12,500 nucleotides of DNA from Trachelipus rathkii (GCA_015478945.1 JABUQX010057191.1:1-12500); one strand, 5' to 3'. Counted from the first letter of the stretch, positions 1 through 7,985 are shown. Numbers and translations: made by a program. The notes: a model not told the origin generated them from the sequence alone.

Positions 1-266
1 TTGACATCCAACTTTATTCCCTGAATACGATTCAATAACAACTGTTTGTAAATCACTGGGAAAGGTTCTGTTTTGTTTACAAAGACGTAATTGGGGATTA
101 AGGTTCTCGGGATAATACACTCGTCTAGGCAATTTTGAAGAAATTTCAGGTTGCATTTGGTAAGATTTGCTGAAGTTAATGAGTCCATGTATTTGTAGAA
201 TAGCTTCTTTGCGAAAAAATTTAAGTTCAAAAATAGTAAAACCTCTTGTTGTAATACGGGGTTCAT
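1..266 (-). CDS. N-terminal part of a Penelope-like element ORF (partial, runs off the window)
   Basis: An uninterrupted minus-strand frame starts at the ATG at 266-264 and stays open for 88 codons to the window edge; the first upstream in-frame stop lies at 285-287. The peptide begins MNPVLQQEVLLF and contains FLQNCLDECIIPRTLIP, followed by a basic, hydrophobic stretch. This resembles the region ahead of the reverse transcriptase in Penelope-like retroelements, where a segment with a Cys-rich 'FL..C....IP' pattern precedes the fingers domain. That match is from memory and is only moderately specific. The strongest support is context: the stop codon of a clearly recognisable PLE ORF lies 236 bases upstream on the same strand, which gives the head-to-tail order typical of PLEs. 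The RT core of this copy would lie outside the window. It could instead be an unrelated short ORF. Confidence 0.5.
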   Translation of the reverse strand, partial: MNPVLQQEVLLFLNLNFFAKKLFYKYMDSLTSANLTKCNLKFLQNCLDECIIPRTLIPNYVFVNKTEPFPVIYKQLLLNRIQGIKLDV

Positions 267-405
267 ATCGTATGGATAAAATAACTACAAACTTCACGTA
301 GTGCAAATTTATACAGAATTCACTTCCCCCTTGAGGTTATAAAATGAAGAATAGAAGCTAAATAATTTTAATTGTAAATTCACATGGAAATAAAGAAAAA
401 AACAA

Positions 406-421
406 CACTACAGAGATAGTG
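406..421. repeat. Small inverted repeat
   Basis: The arms CACTA (406-410) and TAGTG (417-421) are perfectly complementary and enclose a 6-base loop. It sits next to the GC-rich hairpin in the PLE inter-ORF segment and may belong to the same RNA fold. Confidence 0.5.
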
Positions 422-430
422 GTTAAACAT

Positions 431-469
431 CGAGCTTTCGTGCTCGTACTCGAGACACTTCGTCGGGAC
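431..469 (-). ncRNA. Hammerhead-ribozyme-like motif (imperfect)
   Basis: On the minus strand, CCGACGA (466-460) resembles the hammerhead box CUGANGA with one change (U4 to C). It is followed by a stem: GTG pairs with CAC and CTCG with CGAG, with a one-base bulge and an AGTA loop (458-440). GAAA follows directly at 439-436, as the second hammerhead box should. Hammerheads are known in PLE pseudo-LTRs, and this one lies exactly there. Against it: the U4 change normally abolishes activity, there is an extra A before stem II, and I found no convincing stem III or cleavage site. It may be a decayed ribozyme or an unrelated hairpin; CGAGC/GCTCG (431-435, 442-446) offers a competing fold. Confidence 0.3.
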
Positions 470-502
470 AACTGAATTATACAAAATTTAATTATTACAA
501 TT

Positions 503-1860
503 TTAACTACTTTTTAAAGGGTATGTTTTCCTTGAATTTATGTGTTTGAAAAGTGATCTTTTTGAGAATTTTGCGTAATAGTAAAAAAAATCTTTGAGGT
601 ACATATTGATTGTTTCGTCTAGCTGAATTTCACCTTGTTGCTGATTAAAGTTGTTACTGTTCTTGATGATGAAGGATTCATAAATTTTTCTATTTTCTGT
701 GTTTTGAATGTGTTTTATGATAGTGGCATTATTTATATTAATTGTGTGATTGTTAATTTGTCTATGCTTTATTACGGAGGAGGATTTTTTATCGTCCTTT
801 AAATCGCTTTTGTGTTGTTTTAATCTAATGTCAAAATTATTGGTTTCACCTATGTATTTTTTTGGGCAATTTTTACAGAAAATAGTATAAATGCCTGATT
901 CAATGTTTTGGTTGTTATTATTAGTAGGTTTAAGTGACTGTTTAAGGGTTATGTTATTAGATTTAACTATTTTTACGCAATCAGGGATATAGTTACGAAT
1001 AATATTATTGGGTATGTTAGGTATGGGTAAAATGTTTGTGTACTGAGTATTAGTTAAGGTTAAATGTAAATATTTTTGTTTGGCTTTATGATACGATTTG
1101 TTTACGATATTCTGAGGGTAATTTAATTTGTAAAATATACTTTTTAGTGTTTTAATTTCGGTTTGCAGGTTTTGGGGGCTACAGAGATTGAAAGCTCGAA
1201 GGAAAAGGTTACTAAGTACTGCTGTTTTTGTGGAAGTGTCGTGAGCCGAAAACCAGTGTTAATAATGAAAGGGATTGAAGGTTCTGGCTTAATCGAATAA
1301 AATGTTAAAGAAGGCCAAGGTTGCTCTTTTGTCCATAGAGATATGTTAAATCGCAAAAAGTTTATTTGTATTGTTGTTTGCTGTTTCCATTGTAATTGTT
1401 AATTCTGTATGTATAATTATTAATAAAGGTTAAAAATTTGTGTTTATATTTATGTCCCTTTTCGGTATAAATTGAAAATAACACGATCAACAGGTAACGG
1501 TACCAGTTACCTAATGGAGGGAAATTGTGGGAATATGTGGTAAGTTTCTATTAATTCCATAGAGATGTTACTAAAAACTGGGGAAAGTGATGAACCCATG
1601 CATAATCCGGAGGTTTGTTTATAAAATTTGTCTTGAAAGTTGAAAAAGGAATGATCATGGTGAGGTAAACTAGTTTGATTTTAGATGGAAGAAAGGATGT
1701 TGTAGGGTATATTATGACGTGTTAGATGATGTTCAAGTAAATCTATGGTGAATTTTACAGGAACTTTGGTGAAAAGGGATGTTACATCAAAACTGACTAC
1801 ATTATAGTTCGAAAGGTTTTTGTTGTGAAATTAAATAATGAAGTGTTCGAGTTTTTTATG
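503..1860 (-). pseudogene. Decayed Penelope-like element: reverse transcriptase C-terminal part plus GIY-YIG endonuclease
   Basis: Minus-strand reading shows RT motif A (NVVSFDVTSLF, about 1771-1803) and motif B (GLCMGSSLSPVF, near 1590-1610). Motif C is damaged (WYRY followed by a disrupted V-D, about 1480-1505). The segment before the endonuclease includes LFLRAFNLCSP (about 1175-1207). From about 1248 to the stop at 503-505 the frame is continuous and ends in the GIY-YIG domain. In a living element this protein reverse-transcribes element RNA and nicks the target DNA. The RT part has a stop at 1681-1683 (TAA), a stop at 1507-1509 and frameshifts near 1480-1510, 1340-1400 and 1248. The RT fingers are missing, because similarity ends near 1860 just before the TA block. 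It is a dead 5'-truncated copy; base-calling errors could explain some indels. Confidence 0.85.
640..895 (-). other. GIY-YIG endonuclease domain of the PLE
   Basis: The GIY motif is GIYTIFC starting at 895, followed by CKNCPKKYIGET, which carries the YIG motif (YIG at 856-848) with the Cys pair between them as in animal PLEs. RLKQHK then gives the conserved Arg, and KIYESFIIK holds the likely catalytic Glu at 679-677. The core is open and all expected landmarks are in order, so this is the best-preserved part of the element. In animal PLEs this domain makes the target-site nick that primes reverse transcription. Confidence 0.85.
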
Positions 1861-1883
1861 TGTGAATAGAGTGAAATATTTTC

Positions 1884-2108
1884 AATATATATATATATAT
1901 AATAATTATATATATAAGTATTTATATATATTAATAATATATATATATAGTATATATAATATATATTATTATATATATATATTATATATTATATATATAT
2001 ATATTATATATATTTCCAAATATATATAATAATGTATAATATATATATATATATTATTATATATACATATATATATATATATAATATAAAATATATAATA
2101 TATATTAT

Positions 2109-2139
<31 letters not shown>

Positions 2140-2410
2140 TATATATATTATAATATATAATACTATTATATGGGATTTACACAAGAATTGATTTTATATG
2201 ATATATATAGTTATATATATATTAATATATAATATATTATAATATATATATATAATTATATATATATTATATTATAATATAATTATATATAATATATATA
2301 TATATATTATATATATATATATATATAATATATCATATATATATATTAATATGTTATATATAGTATATTTATATTATATATATTTATAAAATATATATAT
2401 TTATATCATA

Positions 2411-2452
<42 letters not shown>

Positions 2453-2488
2453 ATATTTATTATATATATTAATATATATTATATATAG
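1884..2488. repeat. (TA)n-rich microsatellite block
   Basis: About 600 bases are almost only A and T, dominated by TA dinucleotides with irregular TAA/TTA phase shifts. One unique island at about 2162-2200 (containing GGGATTTACACAAG) interrupts it. The block directly abuts the truncated RT end of the PLE. Tyr/Ile-rich ORFs across it are low-complexity artefacts. Confidence 0.95.
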
Positions 2489-2911
2489 CCTACAAGCTGA
2501 AACGTAGCATATAAGCATCGACTTCAGGCGTCCGAGGCTTTCATGATTCTACTAAATGATCTTGGACGAATAGACCTCTATATGGGTGGACAGGTTGGAT
2601 CAAAAATACTTTCCAGAAGGGAGGCCAGAATTATTTAGGGTAGGAACCTTAATTGCAATGGATTGCTGAAGCGAACTAACACCAAGACAGTCCATCTCAA
2701 AAAGTACATCTTTTCATACATTTCAGCTATAGGCAGAATTTCTGTTGTACTTGTTATAAAATATAATACAATTAACCTCTCCTTATTCTGCTGCTTGTTA
2801 AGAGCGAATATTTCAATTAATTTGGGATTTTGAGGGCAAAGGGGTCGCCTTAATGCTTTTAATTTTGAGCAGCTAATCATTTTTTTGAAAAGTAATATGG
2901 ATCTCTTGTTC
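2489..2911. other. Unassigned unique-sequence spacer
   Basis: This is mixed-composition sequence between the TA block and the first satellite array. The longest frame is a minus-strand run of about 100 codons at 2635-2949, which extends into the array and has no motif I recognise. Forward frames break often. I see no convincing gene, RNA or mobile element end. Confidence 0.5.
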
Positions 2912-4438
2912 CAATGTCCGAACGGACAAAATAGTTCAAAAAGGACCAAATGTCCGAACGGACAAATAGCTTAAAAAGACCAAATGTGATCCCGATAAGG
3001 AACAAATAGTTCAAATAAAGACCAAATTGTCCGAACTGAGACAAATAGTCATAAAAGAACCAAATGTACGAACGGACAATAGTTCAAAAAGACACAATGT
3101 CCGAACGGACAAATAGTTTTATCAAAAAAGACCAAATGTCCGATAGGACAAATAGTTCAAAAGAACAAATGTCGAACGGACAAAATAGTTCAAAAAGACA
3201 AAATGTCCGAGCGACAAATAGTTAAAAAGACCAAATGTCGAACGACAAAATAAGTTCAAAAGACAAATGTCTCGACGGACAAATAGTTTTCAAAAAGACC
3301 AAATGTCCGAACGGACAAATAGTTCAAAGACCAAATGTCGAACGGACAAATAGTTAAAAAGACCATAATGTCCGAACGGGACAAAATAGTTCAAAAAAGC
3401 CAAATGTTATGACGAACGGACAAAATAGTTCAAAAGACAAATGTTCCCAAATAAGACAAATAGTTATTCAAAAAGACCAAATTTTCCGAACGACAAACAG
3501 TTCAAAAAGACCAAATTTCCGAACGGACAAATAGTTCATAAAGACCAAATTTGTCCGAATGGACAAATATTTCAAAAGAACCAATTGTCCCGATAACGGA
3601 ACAAATAGTTAAAGATACCAAATATTCCGAACGGTGAGACAAAATATTTATTCAAAAAAGACCTAAATGTCCGACGGAAAACAGTTCAAAAAGACCTAAA
3701 ATGTCCGAAAGGACAATACAAGTAAAAAGAACCAATGTCCGACGGACAAACATTCAAAAAGACCAAATTTCCGAAACGGACAAAATAGTTCAAAAAGACG
3801 AAATTTACGAACGGACAAATAGTTCAACCAAAATGACCAAATGTTCGAACGGAACAAATAGTTCAAATACAAGACACTAAATGTCCAACCGGACAAATAG
3901 TTCAAAAAAGACCAAATTCCCGAACGGACAAATAGTTCAAAAAGACAAAATGTCCGAAGGTACAAATAGTTCAGAAAAAAGAACCAAATGTGATCGGGTG
4001 TAGGGTAGGGGGTCAGAATAACGGACAATAGTTCAAAAAAAGACGAAATGTCGAACGGTACAATAGTTCAAAAAGACGTAAAATGTTTGAAACGGACAAA
4101 TATGTTCAAAAAAGACGAATATCGTCCGAACGGACAAATAGTTAAAAAGACGAAAAGTCCCGAACGGACAAATAGTATTCAAAGGACAAAATTTCGAACT
4201 GGACAAATCGTTCAAAAAGACCAGATGTCGGAAGGACAGTAAAAGTTCTAAAAGAGGAAATGCCATTATATTTCGGATAAGATTGGTATCAAAAGAGAAA
4301 TGTTCCCGAAATTGGACAAAATAGTTTCCAAAAAAAGACAAGATGTCCGAACGACAAAATGTTTCAAAAAGACCAAATGTCCGAACGGACAAATAGTTCA
4401 AAAGACCAAATGTCCGAACGGAACAACAGTTCAAAAGA
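2912..4438 (+). repeat. 34-bp satellite array 1 (about 45 units, indel-ridden)
   Basis: The array is tandem copies of a 34-base unit. Its recurring words are GTCCGAACGGAC, AAATAGTTC and AAAAAGACCAAAT. Each unit contains the near-palindrome TGTCCGAACGGACA (arms TGTCCG/CGGACA). Copies vary mainly by one- to three-base insertions and deletions scattered at random, which looks more like raw long-read error than evolved variants. A foreign G-rich insert lies at about 3988-4018. Short ORFs here are by-products of the repeat. The unit matches the reverse complement of the unit in the second array. Confidence 0.9.
3988..4018 (+). other. G-rich interruption inside satellite array 1
   Basis: The regular unit is replaced by sequence containing GGGTGTAGGGTAGGGGG before the repeat resumes. 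Three closely spaced G-tracts occur in an otherwise G-poor strand. It could be a small insertion, a junction between array segments or a read error. A fourth G-run needed for a standard intramolecular quadruplex is not obvious. Confidence 0.5.
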
Positions 4439-4725
4439 ATCCTCTATCACCCCCCACCCACAACTACAAACACACACAAACCACCACACACAAAAAAAAA
4501 TCCAAAAAAAAAAAATAAAAAAAAAAAAATATAAAAAAATTAAATCGACAATCAAAAACATCATCTCAAATCAAAATCCATCAAAATCAGTCACTCAAAT
4601 CACTCATCTCTCATCATCAATCAAAATCATCTCTCTAAATACATCTAGTATAATTTTTCTTTTATTTTTTTTCTTTCTCATTAAACAGAACAAACATCTA
4701 TAATATAATAGAGATACATATATCA
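4439..4725. other. G-depleted A/C-rich junction between the inverted arrays
   Basis: The plus strand changes from satellite to CACCCACAACTACAAACAC-like sequence, then to poly(A) runs (about 4492-4540), then to CATCA/ATCAAAATC-type sequence. It is almost free of G until about 4640. No gene is supported; ORFs across it come from the A/C-rich composition. It separates the two oppositely oriented 34-bp arrays and so occupies the centre of a large imperfect inverted repeat. Confidence 0.7.
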
Positions 4726-5970
4726 TGCGCCTTTGGAAATCTTTTGCGAGCTCTTTGTCCGTAATCGGACCCTTTAGGTCTTCGTTGCCTCTTTGTAACA
4801 CGATATACAGGAAACCTTTGGATGCTTATCTGACACATACATATACTTTCTCATTTGTAAAACCGTATACAGAGAAGACATATTGGATCATAATATATAG
4901 AACACAATATTGTCGCCTTCGGCAAAAAATAAAATATACTATATGATCTTTAATTAGACACACTCGTTTGTCCGTTCGCCCATTTGGTCATTATATATAT
5001 AGACACTATCCCCCTCTTATGATCCGTTCGGCGCCTTATGGTCTTATTTGCCCTCTTTTCTGTCGCGTTCGGCCCTTATGACACACCATCTTCTTTGCCG
5101 CCTCTTTGTAACCGTTCGGATAACACCCTTTGGTCCTTAACATTGTTTGCCCTCTTAAATGTATAAAAAAACGCGTTGGAACCCTTTGGAAATCTTAATT
5201 TGCCCTCTTTGTAACTGTTCGGCCATTTCGGTCTTTCTCCCCTCTTTGAAAGATTGGTGCCTTAGGAATCGTATGCGCTCTTTGTCCGTTTTGAGAATGT
5301 CATCTACACAAAAACCTTATGGTACTTTTTGCCACTACATATATAGTACACAGATTTGGAAACACCTTTGGATGCTTTTTGCCAACTCGATATAGATATA
5401 CGTAAAAATCCGGAACGCTATATAGAGAGAATCTTTTTGCCCTCTTAGTCGCGTATCGGACCTATATTAGATCATATATATGCCCTCTTTGTAGGCGGGC
5501 GTTCGGAACACCATATATGGATACATAAATATTAGACACTACATATATGTCCCGTCGGACCCTTTGGTCTAATTTTGCCCCTCTTTGTACCGTTCGCCCC
5601 TTTGACCTTTTTGCCCTCTTTGTCGTTCGACAACACCATAATATAGAGAATACTATTTTGCCCTACATACAGATAAAAAACACAAATAGAAACAAAACCC
5701 CGTTCGGCCTTTGGTCTTAAATATTACACAACATACATATATAGATCGCGTTACGGAACCTTTGGAAAAAATCTTATTTGCCGCTCTGGGATTTTGTCAC
5801 GATATATAGAGACACCATTTGGATACTATACTTGCCATTCTTTGTTATCACGTTCGAGAACCCTTTGGTCTTATATATAGAACACATACATATGTAACAG
5901 CAGATATACAGAGAACCCTTTGGATACTATATAATATAGCCAAAGAAACATACAAAATTATATCGCGCGT
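4726..5970 (-). repeat. 34-bp satellite array 2, degenerate part
   Basis: Recognisable satellite words (CCCTTTGG, TTTGCCCTCTTTG, GTCCGTTCGG) recur at loose spacing, broken by other recurring words such as CACTACATATATAG, ATATAGAACACA and GATATACAG. The satellite words match the clean array that follows directly, so this is the same array in a degenerate or mixed state. The orientation is opposite to array 1. Short ORFs with LWKSF- or LWMLF-like peptides are shadows of the repeat. Confidence 0.8.
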
Positions 5971-6811
5971 TTGCGCCCTTTGGTCTTTTTGCCCTGGTTG
6001 TGTCCGTCTCGCCTTTGGTCTTTTGCCCTCTTTGTCGCGTATCGCCCCTTTGTCTTTTGCCCTCTTTTTGCCGTTCGCGCCCTTTGGTCTTGTTTCCCTC
6101 TTTGTCTGGTTTGCTGCCTTTGGTCTTTTTGCACTCTTGTCCGTTCGGCCCTTTGGTCGTTTTTTGCCTTTCTTGTGTCCGGTTCGGCCCTTTTGGTATT
6201 TTTGCCCTCTTTGCCCGTTCGCGACCCTTTGGTCTTTTTGCCTCTTTGTCGCGTTCGGCCCTTTGGCCTTTTTTCCCTCTTTGTCGTTCGGCCTTTGTCT
6301 TTCCTCCTTGTCCGTCTCGGCCCTTTGGTCTTTTTGCCCCTCGCTTGTCCGTTCGGCCCTTTGGTCTTTTTCGCCCTCTTTGTCCTTCGGCCCTTGGTCT
6401 TTTTGCCCATCATTTGTCGCCCGTTCGCCCTTTGGTCTTCTTTGCCCTCTTTCTTCCGTTCGGACCCTTTGGTTCTTTTTGCCCTCTTTGTCCGTTCGGA
6501 CCCTTTGGTCGTTTTGCCCGCCGCTTTTTGTCCGTTCGGCCCTTCTGGTCCTTTTTGCCCTCTTTGTCTGTTCGCGCCGCCTTTCTCTTTTTGCCCGCTC
6601 TTGTGCCGTTTCGCCGCCCTTGGTCTTTTTGCCCTCTTTTGTCGAGTTCGGATCCCTTGGTCTTTTTGCCGTCTTCTGTCCGTTCGCCTTTTGGTCTTTT
6701 TGCCCTCTTTGTCCGGTCGCCCCCTTTGGATCTTTTTGCCCTCTTTGTCTGTTCGGCGCCTTTGGTTCTTTTTGCCCTCTTTTCCGTTCCCCCCTTTGGC
6801 GTCTTTTTGCC
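5971..6811 (-). repeat. 34-bp satellite array 2, clean part (about 25 units)
   Basis: The 34-base units carry the words GTCCGTTCGGCCCTTTGG and TTTTTGCCCTCTTT. Reverse-complemented, the unit aligns base for base with array 1 except at five positions: AAAGAGGGC against AAATAGTTC, and AAAGGG against AAATGT. Several frames on both strands are open for 270 to 380 codons because the unit has few stops. A 34-base period shifts frame each unit, so these are not genes. A stray fragment of the unit recurs at about 7031-7051. Confidence 0.92.
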
Positions 6812-6870
6812 AATAATAATATAATAATAATAATTATTATAATCAAAATAGTAATAATAATAATAATAAT
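6812..6870. repeat. (TAA)n microsatellite
   Basis: Imperfect AAT/TAA trinucleotide runs, interrupted by ATTATTATAATCAAAATAG, directly follow the end of satellite array 2. Confidence 0.9.
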
Positions 6871-6873
6871 ACT

Positions 6874-6957
6874 TCATGAAAAAGTTGTCGAAGAGAGCAT
6901 ATTATATGCAGATGAAGTCTTTGAGTTTCTTCTCAATAGAACTGGTGGTTTATCAAA
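6874..6957 (+). other. Possible short coding island (unrecognised)
   Basis: One plus-strand frame reads HEKVVEESILYADEVFEFLL followed by NRTGGLS, then enters a poly(A) run. Its composition looks more protein-like than the surroundings, with acidic residues and normal codon variety. I do not recognise it. There is no start codon, splice signal or extension on either side: the upstream side is (TAA)n and the downstream side is A-rich. It may be a fragment of an old gene or retrocopy, or chance. Confidence 0.2.
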
Positions 6958-7030
6958 AAAAAAATATATATAAAAAAAATTATTTTTATGTAAAATCGTC
7001 AGTATGTATTTCATTAAAAAGGAAAATCTT

Positions 7031-7051
7031 TCCCTTTTTGCCCTCTTTGTC
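7031..7051 (-). repeat. Stray fragment of the 34-bp satellite
   Basis: TTTTTGCCCTCTTTGTC matches half of the array 2 unit, about 220 bases beyond the end of the array and past the (TAA)n. This suggests the array once extended further or that a single unit was dispersed. Confidence 0.55.
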
Positions 7052-7147
7052 TTCCGCATCTTTTGCATTTCGTTGAATCTTTTTCTACAGCGAGATCTTT
7101 TCCTCATTAAAAAGATCTTTTTCGATATTAATCGTATCCTGTAACAT

Positions 7148-7268
7148 TGTTTCTGAATTATTTTCAGATCCTAGTAGGACAGCTATTTTGGGCAGTACAA
7201 TTCATCCTCCAAATCCATCAGCACTTTTGTTCATCAGAGTTCTTTCCTATGACCAACCCTTTTTCTAA
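7148..7268 (+). other. Possible terminal exon with 3' splice acceptor
   Basis: A pyrimidine-rich tract (TTGTTTCTGAATTATTTTCAG) ends in AG at 7166-7167, a good acceptor shape. The frame starting at 7170 then reads PSRTAILGSTIHPPNP and SALLFIRVLSYDQPFF before a TAA at 7266-7268. The peptide is varied and not low-complexity, unlike the alternative frame starting near 7147. I do not recognise the protein, and no matching donor or upstream exon was identified, so this is a weak candidate. Confidence 0.25.
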
Positions 7269-7500
7269 ATTTTTTTTAATGAACTTTAATTCGACCATAT
7301 CATTACTTATAAATTTATGTGGTAACGACTCTACAGTTCTTTATTTCTTTAGTTAATTTTGAAAATAATTGATGTTAGGACATTAAAAAATGCTAATTCT
7401 GATAGTTAGGAAAAAAAAAGCGAAAAATGTAAAAAACAATATTTCAACGCAGAAAGGGAATATTATACATAAGAAAGTTACTTCACAAGCTTATTTTCTA

Positions 7501-7629
7501 ATCAATAATTGGATAATTTTGTAGAACACTGTTGTTTTCAATGTCCAAAAACTTAATTCCTTCAACCTTCGACTCGATAACCTTTTGCACAACTACAACA
7601 TCTTTGAAAACTTTCAACTCAGACTTAAC
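7501..7629 (-). repeat. Direct repeat copy A (about 129 bp)
   Basis: Nearly identical in sequence to 7743-7871 with only a handful of substitutions, most of which preserve the encoded peptide (for example YPIID against YSIID). Confidence 0.9.
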
Positions 7630-7742
7630 ACCAATCTTGATACTCTTTATATTAAATTTTTTTCGATCTCCTTCTTAAAAGATGACATTATTTTTGTCAC
7701 CTGACAAATTCCCAAGACGTAGTTTACGTACACTAATTCACA

Positions 7743-7871
7743 ATCAATAATTGAATAATTTTGTAGAACACTGTTGTTTTCAATGTCTAAAAACTTAATT
7801 CCTTTAACCTTCAACTCGACACCCTTTTGCACAACTACAACATCTTTGAAAACTTTCAACTTAGACTTAAT
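7743..7871 (-). repeat. Direct repeat copy B (about 129 bp)
   Basis: Partner of 7501-7629 at a 242-base offset. Shared landmarks include TTGTAGAACACTGTTG and the minus-strand peptide DVVVVQK. Confidence 0.9.
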
Positions 7872-7985
7872 AAGTTGTCATTGACTCTTTAAAATCTCTT
7901 TTGATCGGTCAACAATTGCAATTGCAATTGCTAGAGACATTTCTGAATTGACATTGCAGATCTCCTCCTTTGAGAAGGGCCCGTT

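Larger units (their letters stand above)
267..502 (-). mobile_element. PLE inter-ORF segment (pLTR-like), with hairpins
   Basis: This AT-rich segment lies between the stop of the upstream PLE ORF (503-505) and the start of the next (266). Tandem PLE copies share such a segment, called a pseudo-LTR. It has two compact inverted repeats: CACTA/TAGTG around a 6-base loop at 406-421, and a GC-rich stem at 440-458. No ORF of note is present. The pLTR call rests on position between two element pieces, not on a matched second copy. Confidence 0.5.
7498..7985 (-). pseudogene. Broken coding region with an 81-codon tandem repeat (unrecognised protein)
   Basis: The minus strand carries two copies of a unit reading LKVFKDVVVVQK...KGIKFLDIENNSVLQNY (7871-7743 and 7629-7501), offset by 242 bases. 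The first copy continues for about 35 more residues (IIDCELVYVNYV...FKKEIEKN) to a stop at 7647-7649. Allowing one extra base in the seven-T run at 7657-7663 puts the second copy in frame, making the period 243 bases or 81 codons, and the ORF ends at TAG 7500-7498. Upstream in the first frame, KEEICNVNSEMSL and DRSKEILKSQ may be a diverged earlier unit; a TGA at 7880-7878 interrupts it. So at least two, perhaps three, repeats of an unknown protein domain are present with two lesions. Conservation at protein level supports past coding. Confidence 0.55.

Noticed and set aside
1838..2184. Tyr/Ile-rich ORFs in the first TA block
   Set aside because: Low-complexity translation of TA dinucleotides on both strands.
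2635..2949. 104-codon minus-strand ORF in the unassigned spacer
   Set aside because: Its start lies in the satellite array, the peptide matches nothing I know, and no splice or domain evidence supports it.
3696..4434. Minus-strand LNYLSVRTFGLF-like ORFs in array 1
   Set aside because: Translation of satellite units with frame slips; no start context or domain.
2912..4438. CRISPR array
   Set aside because: The 34-base units are contiguous with no unique spacers, and the context is eukaryotic.
5971..6811. CENP-B-box-like centromeric satellite
   Set aside because: The unit contains CCGTTCGG but not the spaced TTCG....A..CGGG pattern of the box, and 34 bp is short for a centromeric monomer. 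No positive evidence.
5848..6877. Minus-strand Lys/Arg/Gln-rich frames of 150-332 codons
   Set aside because: They are the antisense of the same array. They look like a basic repeat protein, but several minus-strand frames give equivalent ones, and random indels would destroy any real gene.
5819..6973. Plus-strand frames of 270-384 codons rich in Phe, Leu, Pro and Ser
   Set aside because: They lie wholly in the 34-bp array, run in several frames at once and exist because the unit has few stops. A 34-base period shifts the frame in each unit.
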